Source of the DNA: Warburgia ugandensis
Lineage: Eukaryota; Streptophyta; Magnoliopsida; Canellales; Canellaceae
Assembly (NCBI GenBank): GCA_035236585.1
Contig: CP141137.1
Location: 42,182,057 to 42,246,056, forward strand
Direction: 5' to 3'
Length of the DNA: 64,000 nt
Notes under the pieces: model-generated
The model's database searches: none
Told to the model about the DNA's origin: nothing
The model's input: only the letters and a program-made list of their open reading frames with translations
Translations under genes and position numbers: made by a program
In this document: one piece after another, positions 51,101-62,450 of the stretch
Numbering within the stretch: the stretch's first letter is position 1
Layout of the letters: the number at the start of each line of letters is the position of its first letter

Positions 51101-54100
51101 TAGAAAAGCTCAATCTCTAGATTTCTGGCAAACCCTCTTCATGTTTCCCACTAGCGTGCCATGGTTCTACCCATCCCACCAGTGTCTGTAGACCCCCAAA
51201 AAACCATTTCCCTCTGGTTCTCTACACCGCAGGGCAAAGCCAAGCTTGGGAAGGCCGCCATTCTCAAACCCACCAGGTTTTCCCCCTTGGTCATCTTTTC
51301 CCCCTTGATTTTCCAGTCACTAGCACAGCCATTTTTTAGGCATGTTGGGATTTCCAAATGCTTGTCATCATCATTCATCCATCTCAACAGATCTAACGAG
51401 TTAGAGAAGAGTCAACCTGATGGGGCAACTCGTCCATGACTCGTTGGTTGGAACCGAGTTGACTCAGTGAACCCTAAAGCAACCTGGAACTTCAAACATA
51501 GAATCTGATCAATCCAGGAGGAGTTTTTGAAATCCAATAGCACTTTCGCAATCCTTGTGATGTGAGGAACAAAACCATCTTCCCAAATTTTGATCAGAGA
51601 ATATCTTACCATTAAAATTACCAAACCTTTGATCGATGGTTAGATCATCTGATCTATGATGATCTGACTCTGTTTTTCCAATCAACATAGTCTGTCATGA
51701 CCCTTAGGAAGTGTAGATTAAGAATTTTATGAGAGATTTAGGGTCATAAGATCGATTTGAGAAGATTTCACTGGTCTTAATCAATGGTCAAGATCGATCT
51801 TGGATCCAAGTATGAAAATTGATCAAGTTCTATGATTGTGATCAATGTAGCCTATTCAATTAGATCGTTCAATTAAAAGTTACTAATTGATTGTTTGATT
51901 TGGAAGCTCTAGGTAAAAATGAGGATTTTACAAGCGTGAATGGATGGTGATCAATGTTAGTAGAATCGAAGAACGCACCATATAAGGTAGGTAGAAATTT
52001 AAGATAGCATGTCTAAATAATAAGATGCATAATCTAAACATGATCTTATTTCTAATTATGGATGTTATGAAACTAAAATGATATGATTGATATTTGACAT
52101 GCTTTAAATTAAAATGATGAAAATAATGTTAATTAAAAGAGTTGCATGTTATAATTGATGCTTATGACTTGTACATCATGTATGTGAATTGTGAAATCAT
52201 ATTTATGGTACATGAGTACCATGTCAGTATTAGTGGTGTATGAATCTACATTTATAGGATACATCCTTGGTGGATTATTACCAAATAAGTGAGAATGTTA
52301 TTCTTGTTATGAAATGTATGAATAGGCAAATTGCCTGCTATTATGATTATTTTAAATCCGGGCATGGAAGCCTTAGAGTTTTGTTTTAGACAGGCGTAGG
52401 CTTGGGGATGCTATGCTAGGAGGGTTATGAGGGTTTGGCCACCCACTCTATGAAATTTATTATGTTATGGATACCAAGCACTATGTGTTGCTAAAAGTGA
52501 GGTGGGGCAATTATGGGAAGGTTGCCACTGTGACAGCCATGGTCCTCCCATATGGACATGGATATTGTAATTTCCACCATGGACGGTATAGGTGGATTAT
52601 TGAGTAGTTATCCGAGCACACTGTACGGATTCTGACTGAATGCATAGTAGTCCTTATATTTGATGCACTATGGTGCTCATATGATGGCATTACGAGATGC
52701 CTTATATGTTGTGGCATGATGATATGCCTTATATTTTTTTCCTAGTAGTGGTTGGAGGATTGTGGACCTCGTATAGTAAGGGGCATGAGGATTATATTGA
52801 TATACCAACAGAGGTTGGATGATTATGAATCCCACATGATGAGGGGTATGATTTTGAAACCCAGTATAGTCTAGGAATGTTAATGTTGATACTTATTGAG
52901 TATATTCATAATTTTGTATGACTTTTAACAATTTTCATATATGTGGATTAATGCTGTATGTATATGATTGAGGGTGTAGTTTCATATAAGTTTTCATAAG
53001 GGTATATGCATGGGTAGAGCTGTTATGCAGAATATGGTTTATAGAATTGGATTATCTTATTTAAATGATAAAGGATAATTGTAAATACTTGATTTATTAA
53101 TAGATTATTGATATTTATGAAACATGCTACTATTTGATTATCAATTGATTATTAGATTATAAAACATGTTAATGCTTGGTTTAATAATGAAGTAATGAAT
53201 TATGAAATGTATTGTAAATTCAAATTAATATAATTGTTATGAGAATGAATATTCTGAATAATGCAAATTAATCAACTCATAATTAAATTTAACATGCTTC
53301 TTGAACTCTCTAACCAAGTATAGCTTGCTGAGACATTGTAAATGTTTTATTTTTACAATATCTTAGATATAGATAGACAGGAGAAGAAGTACACAAGAAG
53401 AGGAATCTAGCAACCATACTTTTGCGCTCAAGTATACATTTTATTAAAGCTTTTGTATTGTGTAGTTAGTCAATTGAATTATGATATTGGGCATTTAATA
53501 TAATGTTATAGGAGCTGTATAAGTGAACCACTGGATGGGTCCTATTTTAAGAAATGAATTTCTATCTTCTAGAAAACTATATGTGTGTGTGTAGTGTAAG
53601 CATGAAAGTGACATCCGAGTTTTTGGGAAAATGAATTTCAAAGAAGTATCTTCCACTGTTTTTGTATTTTAAAATTTATAGGAGCGCCATCTTTTGAAAA
53701 TAAACGCAAAAAATTTTCATGAAAAACCCATGGTGTCACACCATGTGTACAACTCCATGGGTAATGCACGTGGTGATTGAGTGGGGTTTTCTTAGTTAGT
53801 TGGTAGTTCCTTTGATTAATTCTAGTTTAGATTACTTTGTTTAGTTGTTTTGCATCTTAGGTTAGATAGTTCCTAAATTTTGTTTTTAGAAAGTTTCCTT
53901 ATTTGTAGTTTCCATTTCCATGCATGTTTCTTTTCATTATTGTTTGCATTCCTAGCTTAAAAATCAAATCAAATCTATCTTTGGCTAGAATACATAGTTT
54001 AAATAAGATCTAATCGATATAAAAAATCATGAGATTCCTCATGGGATCGACCTTACTTGCTTACATCTGTTACAGTTGATTCGTGCACTTGCGAGTATTT

Positions 54101-54119
54101 TTAAAGCTACGCCAGTTTG
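48101..54119 (+). mobile_element. E2: A1-family (Athila) solo LTR with perfect TSD, nested in E1
   Basis: The LTR starts TGATAAGTGTTCAATTTTG at 48106 and ends ...TTAAAGCTACGCCA at 54114. GTTTG is duplicated at 48101-48105 and 54115-54119. Its own sequence is 48106-50048 plus 53746-54114, about 2.3 kb, close to the A1 5' LTR. It is a second member of the same family inserted into a first, and it hosts the Tekay-like solo LTR at 50049-53740. Confidence 0.9.
50044..53745 (+). mobile_element. Tekay/Del-like solo LTR with perfect TSD, innermost layer
   Basis: It starts TGTAACAACCCCAAAATTT at 50049 and ends CATGGTGTCACA at 53740 (3692 bp). CCATG is duplicated at 50044-50048 and 53741-53745. The middle (52380-52640) shares the GAGGGTTTGGCCACCCAC block and its surroundings with the Tek1 LTR at about 7040-7290, so the families are related. 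It has a GC-richer leader (50640-51450) with chance frames of up to 92 codons. It is the youngest layer of the nest by position. Confidence 0.92.
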
Positions 54120-54716
54120 CCTCTCAATTGTTGCTTTTCTTTCTTTGCCTCACCTTTGGATTCATTCCCATCTTGCTTTCATTCTCTAATGCAATTCTCT
54201 CCCTTGGTTCACACACATGGACCTTGCTAGATAGTATTCAACTTAAGAATGAAGTCAAGATTATTTGTTTTCATCATGCGCATCACTTTTTAATGATTTA
54301 TGTTCAATGAATGAGATTTAATTTCATGCGTACTTTTATTTCCATGTTTCCAACACACTTTCCCTTATCATGTTTGCAGGATTTGTTAATTAATTTAGTT
54401 CATGTTTAGGTCCCATTATTCATTGTTAAGTTCAATTGAATGTTAGTTTATTTCTAGAAAGCTTCTAAGTTAAGAAAGTTTTATTTTTAGAAAGTTTGCT
54501 TAATTTAGTTTCTAATTCAATGCATGTTTCCATTTTCATGATCTTTCAATTCTGAGAATAATTCAAATGCAATACTTCTTTGGCTAGGATAGGTAATTTA
54601 AACAAAATCTAATTGGTTAAAAGTTCATGAGATTCCTCATGGGATCGACCTCACTCGTGTACAAGTACTAGATTGATTCGTGTGCTTGTGAGTAATATTA
54701 AAAATACACCATCCTT

Positions 54717-55279
54717 ATCCTATCAAGACCACACAATTCAAGATAGAAAATGTATATTGACTACCTTGAAATTCTTAAATGAAGTGAGAAGCTTCTCTAT
54801 TTAAATGCTAGAGTTAGGATTAGGATAGATTAGATTAGTTAGTTAGGTTTAGGATTAGAGTAAAGTAGATTAGTTAGTTATAGTTTTAGGATAATATCAA
54901 TAGATCAATGACCTCTCCATGGAGTGCAGATACTAGCTTTCTTATCCTTTTCTCTCTGGTTTATTATTTTCATTTGTCCATGATATGCAGTTCTAAGCAT
55001 TAAGGACAATTTTTAATTTAAGTATAGGGGTGGAGGATTTCAAATTTTGATGTGTTTTTATAGGTTTCTAGAGTAATTTATTTTGAAAAAATTAAAATTT
55101 TGAATTTTTTTTTTATGATAAGTTCCTTTACTAAGATGAGAATTTTGGATGTTTGAAATATTCAATCTATCTTGTGAACTTTAGCTTATTAATACATTTG
55201 TAAACAATTATTCACTATTTTATTCTTTTTCTAAAGTATTCTAAGAAAATTAAACTCAAAATATCTACTAACCAATAGG
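54717..55279 (+). other. A3 3' non-coding region
   Basis: This resumes A3 after E1. It includes a TTAGGATTAG/TTAGTTAGTTAGG-rich patch at 54830-54890 and then aligns with A2's 3' region (about 39715-40030). No gene is seen. Confidence 0.6.
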
Positions 55280-57168
55280 AACTAGTCATGCAAGAGAGAG
55301 AAGACAATACCATGATTGGTGGAGAAAATTTCAGTGGGTTGCCCAACATTTTTCAAGGAGAAGAAAAAGTGTTCTCCTTAGGAGAAAATATGTTTCTCTA
55401 TTTAATGTGATTGGCTATAGATAAAAATGATGGGCTGAGAAGAAAATAAAGAAGGATAATCATTTTGGATAAGAAAATCTCTATAGAATCCTAGCCATCC
55501 ATCTTAAGGCATACAAATTCGACGAATGAGAAGGAATGAGCCATAATACATGCCTTTAGTGGATAGTAGACTTCAAGGAAATATCAATCATCTATCCTAA
55601 GGTTGAAAAATGAGCCAAGGGAAGGGAATGAAGAAGGTAAATCATAAAAATTCTAGCCATCACTCCATCTCTTCTCACTATACAATCCAATCATTGCACT
55701 TGATCTAACCATTCAATTAAGAATGAATCTCAACATATTCTACATCTATTTCATGATTTTTCCAACAAGGATGAGGGTGAAAGGATAATTGATAAGGGAA
55801 AGAGGAGATAAGGGTTAAGAAAAGATAGGGATGGAAAGGAGTTTCCAATAGAAGACTTCCACCTTCTCTCCCCCATCATGTGAATCAATAAAAGGACAAA
55901 AGCTCATGTGTGATTCTTTGCATTCATTATTCTTCACATTCATCACAAAAAGGAGAGAACCATCAAAGGTAATATCTCAATAATCCTTTCATCCAAGCCA
56001 TCCCTCACTTATATTTCTCTCCCATCTTCCATTAACGCATCACATCTATTTCATCTCTTTTGGAAACTACACACCACACCTTTTACTTTACTCATTCCCC
56101 TTGTCTTTTTTAATCTCCTTGCCATATTCTTCATTCTTCTTCAAAGCACTTCCTTTTCCCTTTTGAAAACCATGCTCCATACCTCCTCATCACCCATATT
56201 CTTTGTCTTTTCAAGCAGCTCGCTCATCAATTATTTTTTTCCTTTGTCTTATTCAAGGTCCACCATCACCCATTCTCCTTGTCTTTTTAAACACCTCCAT
56301 CACTTCTTAATCACTAATGCATCACCTTCCCATCTTTCTTCTTATATTTTCAACGCAGCACTCTACACTGTATGCATACACTTCATCCTATCCTAGCCAT
56401 CCCTCTCTCCTAAACATTCAATGCCAACCATCTTAAGTCTTCCCTACCCATCTTCCATCAACAATCCATTCACAACTAATCCTTCTTATATCCATGCATT
56501 CTCCTAATCCATCTTCTTAGATATTCTTCATACCCACCCTTGGATGAAAGTGTATGTTGAGATCTTTACATAGGCTTTTAGCTTAAGTGGTGGATGACCC
56601 CTTACCTTGGGTGAGCGATACAACAACGTTATGCTAGAAGCAGACATCATGAAAGAACGGTGGTAGTGTGTAGGCTAATGAAGTTTGTCAAAGAATTCTT
56701 TCAAGTGACACAAAGTACTTGGGTCGTCATGTTCTAACCCTTTTTTATTTTATTTGCTTTTGTTTAGTTGTTTATTTGTATTCCTTTATGTTTCCATGCA
56801 TTTTAATTAAATAAAGTCTCTTTCATTTGGTTTATGTTCATGTTTCTTTTATACTTTTGTTCTTGAATACTTATGTTAGTTGTTAAAAATAGCTTAGTTT
56901 TATGCAAGTTTGTTTGTTAATTAGTTTTCCCAGGTAGTAAAATGAGAAATATGTTAGAATAGGTAAATTTATGATTAGGTGACTCTAGCTTTAAAAAAAC
57001 AAAGTGTCTATGAATTGAATAGCTAAATAAATTGTTTGGCTAGGTTAAAGTAGTTAATATAGGTTTTACTTAAAATTTATTTATCAATAGAGTCTCTATG
57101 AATTGAACCATACTTTTTCTGTCTGTACTATAGTGGATCGTGCACTTGAGGTTAATTTTTGAAACACA
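55280..57168 (+). mobile_element. A3 3' LTR (5' part missing)
   Basis: It aligns with 43020-44540 of A3's 5' LTR through most of its length, then continues with LTR-end sequence, including GGATCGTGCACTTGAGG and a plausible CA end at 57168. The LTR start and first part are absent. The frame at 56163-56396 is pyrimidine-tract chance coding. Confidence 0.65.
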
Positions 57169-57262
57169 TTATCCATCCAAACAACCCAACCCAACCCAAT
57201 ATTGATTGATTGCCTAAGCATTCAGAGATTTTCATGAGTCTATATGGACAAAGTGATGAAGG

Positions 57263-59920
57263 TATAATAACCCCCTAATTTTGAGTTAATTTCTAGGTAA
57301 TTATACCATATTTTAAATGGAAAAAAAAATTCAATTCCTTGAAAATTGAATTTCAAGGAAGTGACCTCACTTGAAAACTCAAAATTTGGACTTGAAACTA
57401 TAAAATAAATGTAAAAATAAAAATTGGAAAGTATGCATCGAGTAATTCCCAACAATAATAATTTTGCAAGAAATGGAGATCAAGGTGAAGAAACCCCAAA
57501 ATTTTACAAATTTTGGTGGGGATCCAAATTTGTAAAGGAAGCCCCTAAGTGTTGTTTGTTTGTGACCTATAGGTGCACCAAGCAAGGAGCAGGCATGACA
57601 TGTGGACAGACGACTGCCACACATCGGCCTAGCTCCCCTCCATCAAGCAACGACCCAAATGTGACAAAACGAGGGACAACGCTGGAGAAAGATCCAATGT
57701 TCACCCCCATGCTTAGACCTCATCACTATCTAGTCTCCTCCTACTGTGTCTCCTTCCCTGGCGGTTCTCACTTTCATTTGATCTCCTACTAGAGAACCCC
57801 TAAGAACCCTCTCGGTTCCATGTGGCCCCAAGCGGTGAATAAACTAAGGCTGCTAGCCCTGTGCTTGCCCAAAACCCCCTCTTCTCTCTCCCTTCTCCTC
57901 TGTCTCTACCCACCAAGGACCAGTGCAACCAATCAGTTGTGGCAATATAAGTAATGAGGGGCAAGGGCCATTGACCATCACTCAAAACCCCCCTCTTCCC
58001 AATCTCTCTTGCACTCCCTCTCTCATTTCCTCCTTTCTGGCCAACACAACCCATTTCCACCAACCCCATTCCTATCATCCTCTCTCCTTATTCCCCTCCA
58101 TTGGTGTGACACAGCTTGTCACCTAAGTAGGCCAACCACAACCTCTTCCCTCTTTCCTCCCTCTTCTCTACCTCTTGGTCTCTCTCCATTCTTTTTGAGT
58201 CAGCACAACCCAACTACCAAGCTGTGCCTGACCTGTTCCTCCTTACCCTTCTCCCTTCGGATGGCGTTGCCTGCTAAGAGAGCCATCCCTGCACTATTTC
58301 TCTTCTCCCTTCCCCTAATTGGATTTTTGCAGAGCATTGTTGACTCGGTATACCAATTTGCAGAGGCTAGCCACCCTCCCACTATTCCTTCCCCTTGGTT
58401 TCATCTTCCTCTAGTGAGTTAGGGCAAGGCGACTTTCCTGTGTCACCTGCTCGCGACTCACCTCAGTGAGCTGACTTGACATTGTGGGCACCGCTAACCC
58501 CCTTAAAATTTGATTCCTTCCTATGACCAATCCAAGAAGGATTTCACTGATCTAAGATAACCGTCATGACCCTTGCAATCCAAGGAACAAGACCCATATA
58601 TCCATTTGTTGATTAGAAAAGATTTGACCGTCGATCATGACATGATCCTCGAAAGGACAAGATTGTCAGATCTATGACCAATCTAACCATTCATTGAGAT
58701 CTAGTCATTGATCTATCTTTGAATGATGGATTTTTGACTGATTTTGTAGATCTTGTCATGATCCAAATGTCTATCTGCCGCCAAACTACAAATGTAATCT
58801 ATCTGAACCATTCATCATGATCTAATCTATCTCCAAAAGTCAGATATGTGATCAATTCATGAACCTCACATGAACCAACCATTGATTGGTCACTAGAACC
58901 CTGATCTATGACATTCGCCATGATCTAACTGTTAAGTGACCACTTAGTACCTAGATTTCTATCTATATAAGCTCCCCTTTAGATCTGGATGTAGATTTCA
59001 TACTAGATCATCTAATATGTGATCAGATCTAGACCTTCATCTTGATCTGATTGTATATTAGTGAAACATGCCCTTAGATCCATATCTAATTCAAGTATTT
59101 GTTCTAATTTGACTGTAGATCTATCATTAAACCCCTAGAACAACTACATAATGACCTTTTTCTAGGATCTAACCGTTGATTGACTATCCAATGCCAGATC
59201 TATGAGATCAGACACTACATATATATATACATATATATTGGTAGTGTTCCATGGTTGGAGCTACAAATTAGTATATCTTTACTTTTCTGGTACACTAATC
59301 AATAACAAAAATATGATCAGTACACACAATAACCAAGGATTGGCCAATCAATAAATCGAGCTAAAGGAGGTACACACAAGTATGAGATATTAATCAGTAT
59401 ATCAATAATAAAATAAAGATTTCAAAGTAGCCCACAAGGTTTTTGAACTATAGGAAGACCTATGCAAATGTGCTAGAAGATGTCATACATGTAACTTAAT
59501 GATTCAACAATGATGAAATGATTGGTTCCAAGATAGAAGCATATTTAGTATATTAACTCATAGTTTGTATTCATGAATAGATATTGAGGGAATAATCCCA
59601 AGGTTTTCAATACTAAGAGACAGAATAAAAAAAAATTAAAAATTGTGTAGTAGCACTTAATTAGGTTCACTTTAACATGATTTGACTAATATTCATTGAA
59701 ATGGAATTAACTATTGATATGTAGGATTGGAAATGACCATAATCACATGAAATGATTCACATTTAAACTTGGAAAGAATATTCTAAATGCTATGGACATA
59801 CAATAGATATTTACAAGCCATGACCTTAAGTCGTAACACATGTGTCTTTACTGATCAAAGTTTTATCACAAGTTTAACTATGGTCCATCTAGTGAATAAG
59901 TGCATTTAAGATATTGCTTA
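57263..59920 (+). mobile_element. Tekay/Del-like LTR fragment (T3)
   Basis: It starts TATAATAACCCCCTAATTTTG, which resembles the TGTAATAACCCCC start of the Tek1 LTR. Like the other Tekay-like LTRs it has a GC-richer leader (about 57560-58500) and then text full of GATCT/ATGATC words similar to 51640-51900. No 3' LTR end was found before the TRIM array. Chance frames of 122 and 137 codons (57424-57792, 58009-58422) lie in the leader and match nothing I know. Confidence 0.5.
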
Positions 59921-60803
59921 AGTAACAACCTAGTGGCTTCCACATACAACAATATTGTCCGCTTTGGGAAACTGGCCGCCCATACAACCAGCCTCCTCAT
60001 AGTTTTGTTCTTCCCAGGTTTCCTAAGGAAAAGGCCTTGTTGTAAGGAGAGTCATAAACCACTCTTATCAATAACCCAGCAACTTTTCCCTTAGCGATGT
60101 GGGACTAACTCTTTGTCCTTGAGCCATCTCCCATCTACGGGGTACCTAGGCCTTCACATCTTCCCTTCTGAGGGAACACATGTCCCTATATGTTAACCAG
60201 GAAACTAGGTGTCTGCGTGCAGCCAACCACATGCTGGGTCCGGGGTTGGCTCTGATACCATCTGTAGCAGCCTGGTATCTCCCACATACAACAATATTGT
60301 TCGCACTGGGAAACTAGCTACCCATACAACTAGCCCCCTCACAGCTTTGTTCTTCCCCAGTTTTTCAAGGAAAAGGCCTTGTTGTAAGGAGAGTCACAAA
60401 CCACTCTTATCAATAACCCAGCAACTTTTCCCTTAACGATGTGGGATTAACTCTCTGTCCTTGAGCCGTCTCCCATCTACGGGGTACTTAGCCCTTCACA
60501 TCTTCCCTCCTTAGGGAACACACATCCCCACATGTTAACAACAAAACCAAGTGCCTGTGTGCGGTCAACCACACTCTGGGTCAGGGGTTGGCTCTGATAT
60601 CATATGTAACATCCCGATAGCTCCCACATACAACAATATTATTTGCTCTAGAAAACTGGCCGCCCATACAACCCGCCCCCTCATTGTTTTGTTCTTCATC
60701 GATTTCTCGAGGAAAAGGCCTTGTTGTAAGGAGAGTCACACCCCACTCTTATCAATAGCCCAGCAACTTTTCCCTTAGCAATGTGGGACTAACTCTCTGT
60801 CCC
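59921..60803 (-). mobile_element. Tandem TRIM array: three LTRs and two internal segments, 342-bp period
   Basis: Read on the - strand, LTRs of 238 bp (TGTGAAGG... to ...GCTGCTACA) alternate with internal segments of 104 bp. The LTRs occupy 59921-60158, 60263-60500 and 60605-60803 (the last incomplete); the internal segments are 60159-60262 and 60501-60604. Each internal segment has a primer site matching initiator tRNA-Met (TGGTATCAGAGCC) next to the upstream LTR end and an AGAAGGGAAGA-type polypurine tract before the next LTR. Such LTR-internal-LTR-internal-LTR arrays are known for TRIMs. There is no coding capacity, so mobilisation would need proteins supplied by another element. It is not Cassandra, because no 5S rRNA-like sequence is present. 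Confidence 0.85.
60248..60260 (-). promoter_or_regulatory. TRIM primer binding site, first internal segment
   Basis: The - strand reads TGGTATCAGAGCC, complementary to the 3' end of plant initiator tRNA-Met, two bases after the LTR end. A slightly diverged copy is at about 60590-60602. Confidence 0.8.
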
Positions 60804-60852
60804 TAAAGAGGGAAGATGTAAAGGGCTAGGTACCCTATGGATGGGAGACGGC
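60804..60852 (+). repeat. Inverted TRIM block (polypurine tract plus LTR start)
   Basis: AAGAGGGAAGATGTAAAGGG...GGGAGACGGC is the reverse complement of the block at about 60466-60513. It replaces the expected direct continuation of the third LTR, giving a head-to-head junction. Confidence 0.75.
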
Positions 60853-62450
60853 TTATTGTCCAGCCAAAGGCCCACCCACATCATAATGACTCCGTGGCCC
60901 GTCCACATCATAACGACCCCTTTCACTCAAACGAGTCAACTCACAATTTTCTGGTATCAATCTTATATTTTCTCACATAATTCACAATAATATATAGCTT
61001 TTGCATGAACAATTTAATCATGGTTAAATTTTAGCATTCACATTCATCTTACCTTTCATATCATTGAAAAGACTTGTTCAATGCACGAAATTCATATACA
61101 AATACGTATATAGCAAAAATAATAGCAATCTTAATTCCACCTATCTAAATGGTGCTCATCTAGTTCACTGACGTGAATACTTTTCTCAATTCACGTACAA
61201 GCTCCCAATCAATCACGCCTCTGTAAAGTACAAGAAAACATATTCAGGTATACAACTTTGGGACTTCTCTTAGCTTTTCTAGTATGAAAGCTCCCTCTAA
61301 GTTAGTCACTAACACTAGTCATCATAAGGCAAAATGACAGTGCTTATTTCCACTTAGCTATTGATTGATAGCTAGTTGAATGACCTATGGTTACTGGATT
61401 GTCAATCCACACCATTGGTTCTAGGCTAGCTATTCACCACTTTTCTTAAGTGCCTGTAAGCTATTTTCATTGTTCAATGGTCTCATCTTGAATTTTTCCA
61501 AGTATCTTAACTTATTAAAGGTTAGGGTACACCATGGTAGTGTTTGATCATCAATCAGAAGTTTGAAGTCCTTTTTACTCTACTGTCCCATCAGACGGTT
61601 TAGATTTCTCGATCAATTTCACTCCAGATTCTTCAATTTGTGGCATGTGCTAGCAATTCAATACTCTAGGACTCATCCGTGGTGTTTGATCATAATTCAA
61701 ACATTGCAAAATTATTGTGTGAACAATACTCGATCGGACGACTAAGATTGTTCGATTAGTTTCTAGCTTAGATCTACTAATTTAGTGTGGTTTGAGCTAC
61801 ATCAAGTCCTTAACTACTTATCCCTAAGATTGGATTAGGAATTGCACAGTTGGATCATCCATAAATCTAGATCTAGGGAAAACACACGGATTTAGCAAAA
61901 CACAACAAATCAAAAGTTAGGTTTTGTAGATCTTACCTTCTAAGTGCCTTTCTATGTTTTTCCTTGTCTAGAATGGGCTAGATTGGCTCCTGTCCATCAA
62001 AAAAAACCTCCAACGTACGCGTGCGACAATTCCCTCTTCAATACGATGTTCTAAAATGCCCGGATCATTCCAAAACCTTAGGGTTTCGGTTCATCTCATT
62101 GTGAGGAGCGGAATGATTGGCTCGGATCATCAATTTGAGATGTCATCTTCTTCAATGATGTCTGTGAACTCCGAGACCCGAAAACCCTAAGTCTTCTTCT
62201 CTGGCATGGTGGATTTCTAGGCATGTAGAGTTTCTTCCCCCTCTCCTTTCCTTTCCATCTCCTTCTCTCTTCTTTTTCTCCTTCCTCTTCTTCTTTCTAC
62301 TTTTCTTCTTCCCTCCTTTGTCAGGTTTTCTCCCCTTTTTTTTCCTGATCTGTCCTTCAGGTTTGAGAGGAGATAGATCTGATGGGTCCTCTTATGTGGG
62401 GGTTGGGGGGGCGCAGTATCAATTCTGGCCCCCTTTCATTTAAGTCAGGT
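60853..62450 (-). mobile_element. Probable Tekay-like LTR fragment on the - strand (T5)
   Basis: Read on the - strand it has the usual layout: a purine/pyrimidine-rich leader (62220-62450), a CpG-containing part (about 62000-62180) and an AT-rich body. No TG start was found at the right edge, where the + oriented T4 fragment begins, and the family is uncertain. A 27-bp duplication (CCACATCATAA at 60876 and 60903) is next to the TRIM array. No gene is recognised; the 60-codon frame at 61563-61745 is chance. Confidence 0.35.
62220..62345. repeat. Polypyrimidine tract
   Basis: About 125 bp consisting almost wholly of C and T on the + strand, of the CTCCTTTCC/TTCTTCC type. Confidence 0.85.

Larger units (their letters stand above)
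46642..54716 (+). mobile_element. E1: A1-family (Athila) solo LTR with perfect TSD, itself interrupted
   Basis: The LTR starts TGATAAGTAATCAATTTTG at 46647 and ends ...AAAAATACACCA at 54711. TCCTT is duplicated at 46642-46646 and 54712-54716. Its own sequence is 46647-48105 plus 54120-54711, about 2.05 kb. Between these lies E2 with its duplicated site. It contains a TATA-like CTATATATATG and a long (ATGT)n tract. There is no internal region, so it is a solo LTR inserted in A3. Confidence 0.9.
42329..57168 (+). mobile_element. A3: deleted Athila-type element hosting a nest of solo LTRs (fossil)
   Basis: It has a 5' LTR (42329 to about 44540), a leader, a shortened gag, a piece of the protease-RT spacer, then the E1 nest (46647-54711), a short 3' non-coding part and a partial 3' LTR (about 55280-57168). 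No RT or integrase was recognised, so the internal coding region is heavily reduced. Its LTRs belong to the A2 family. The bases flanking the outer ends do not form a matching TSD, so the outer boundaries may have been rearranged. Confidence 0.65.

Noticed and set aside
54830-54890. TTAGG-like words as an interstitial telomere repeat
   Set aside because: The spacing is irregular and the plant TTTAGGG unit is not repeated in tandem.
57424-58422. Frames of 122 and 137 codons
   Set aside because: They lie in the GC-richer leader of a Tekay-like LTR fragment, and the position and composition mirror the non-coding leaders of the other LTRs.
59921-60803. Array read as a Cassandra TRIM or a CRISPR-like or satellite repeat
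   Set aside because: There is no 5S rRNA-like sequence. The units show LTR, primer site and polypurine tract order, and only three LTRs are present.
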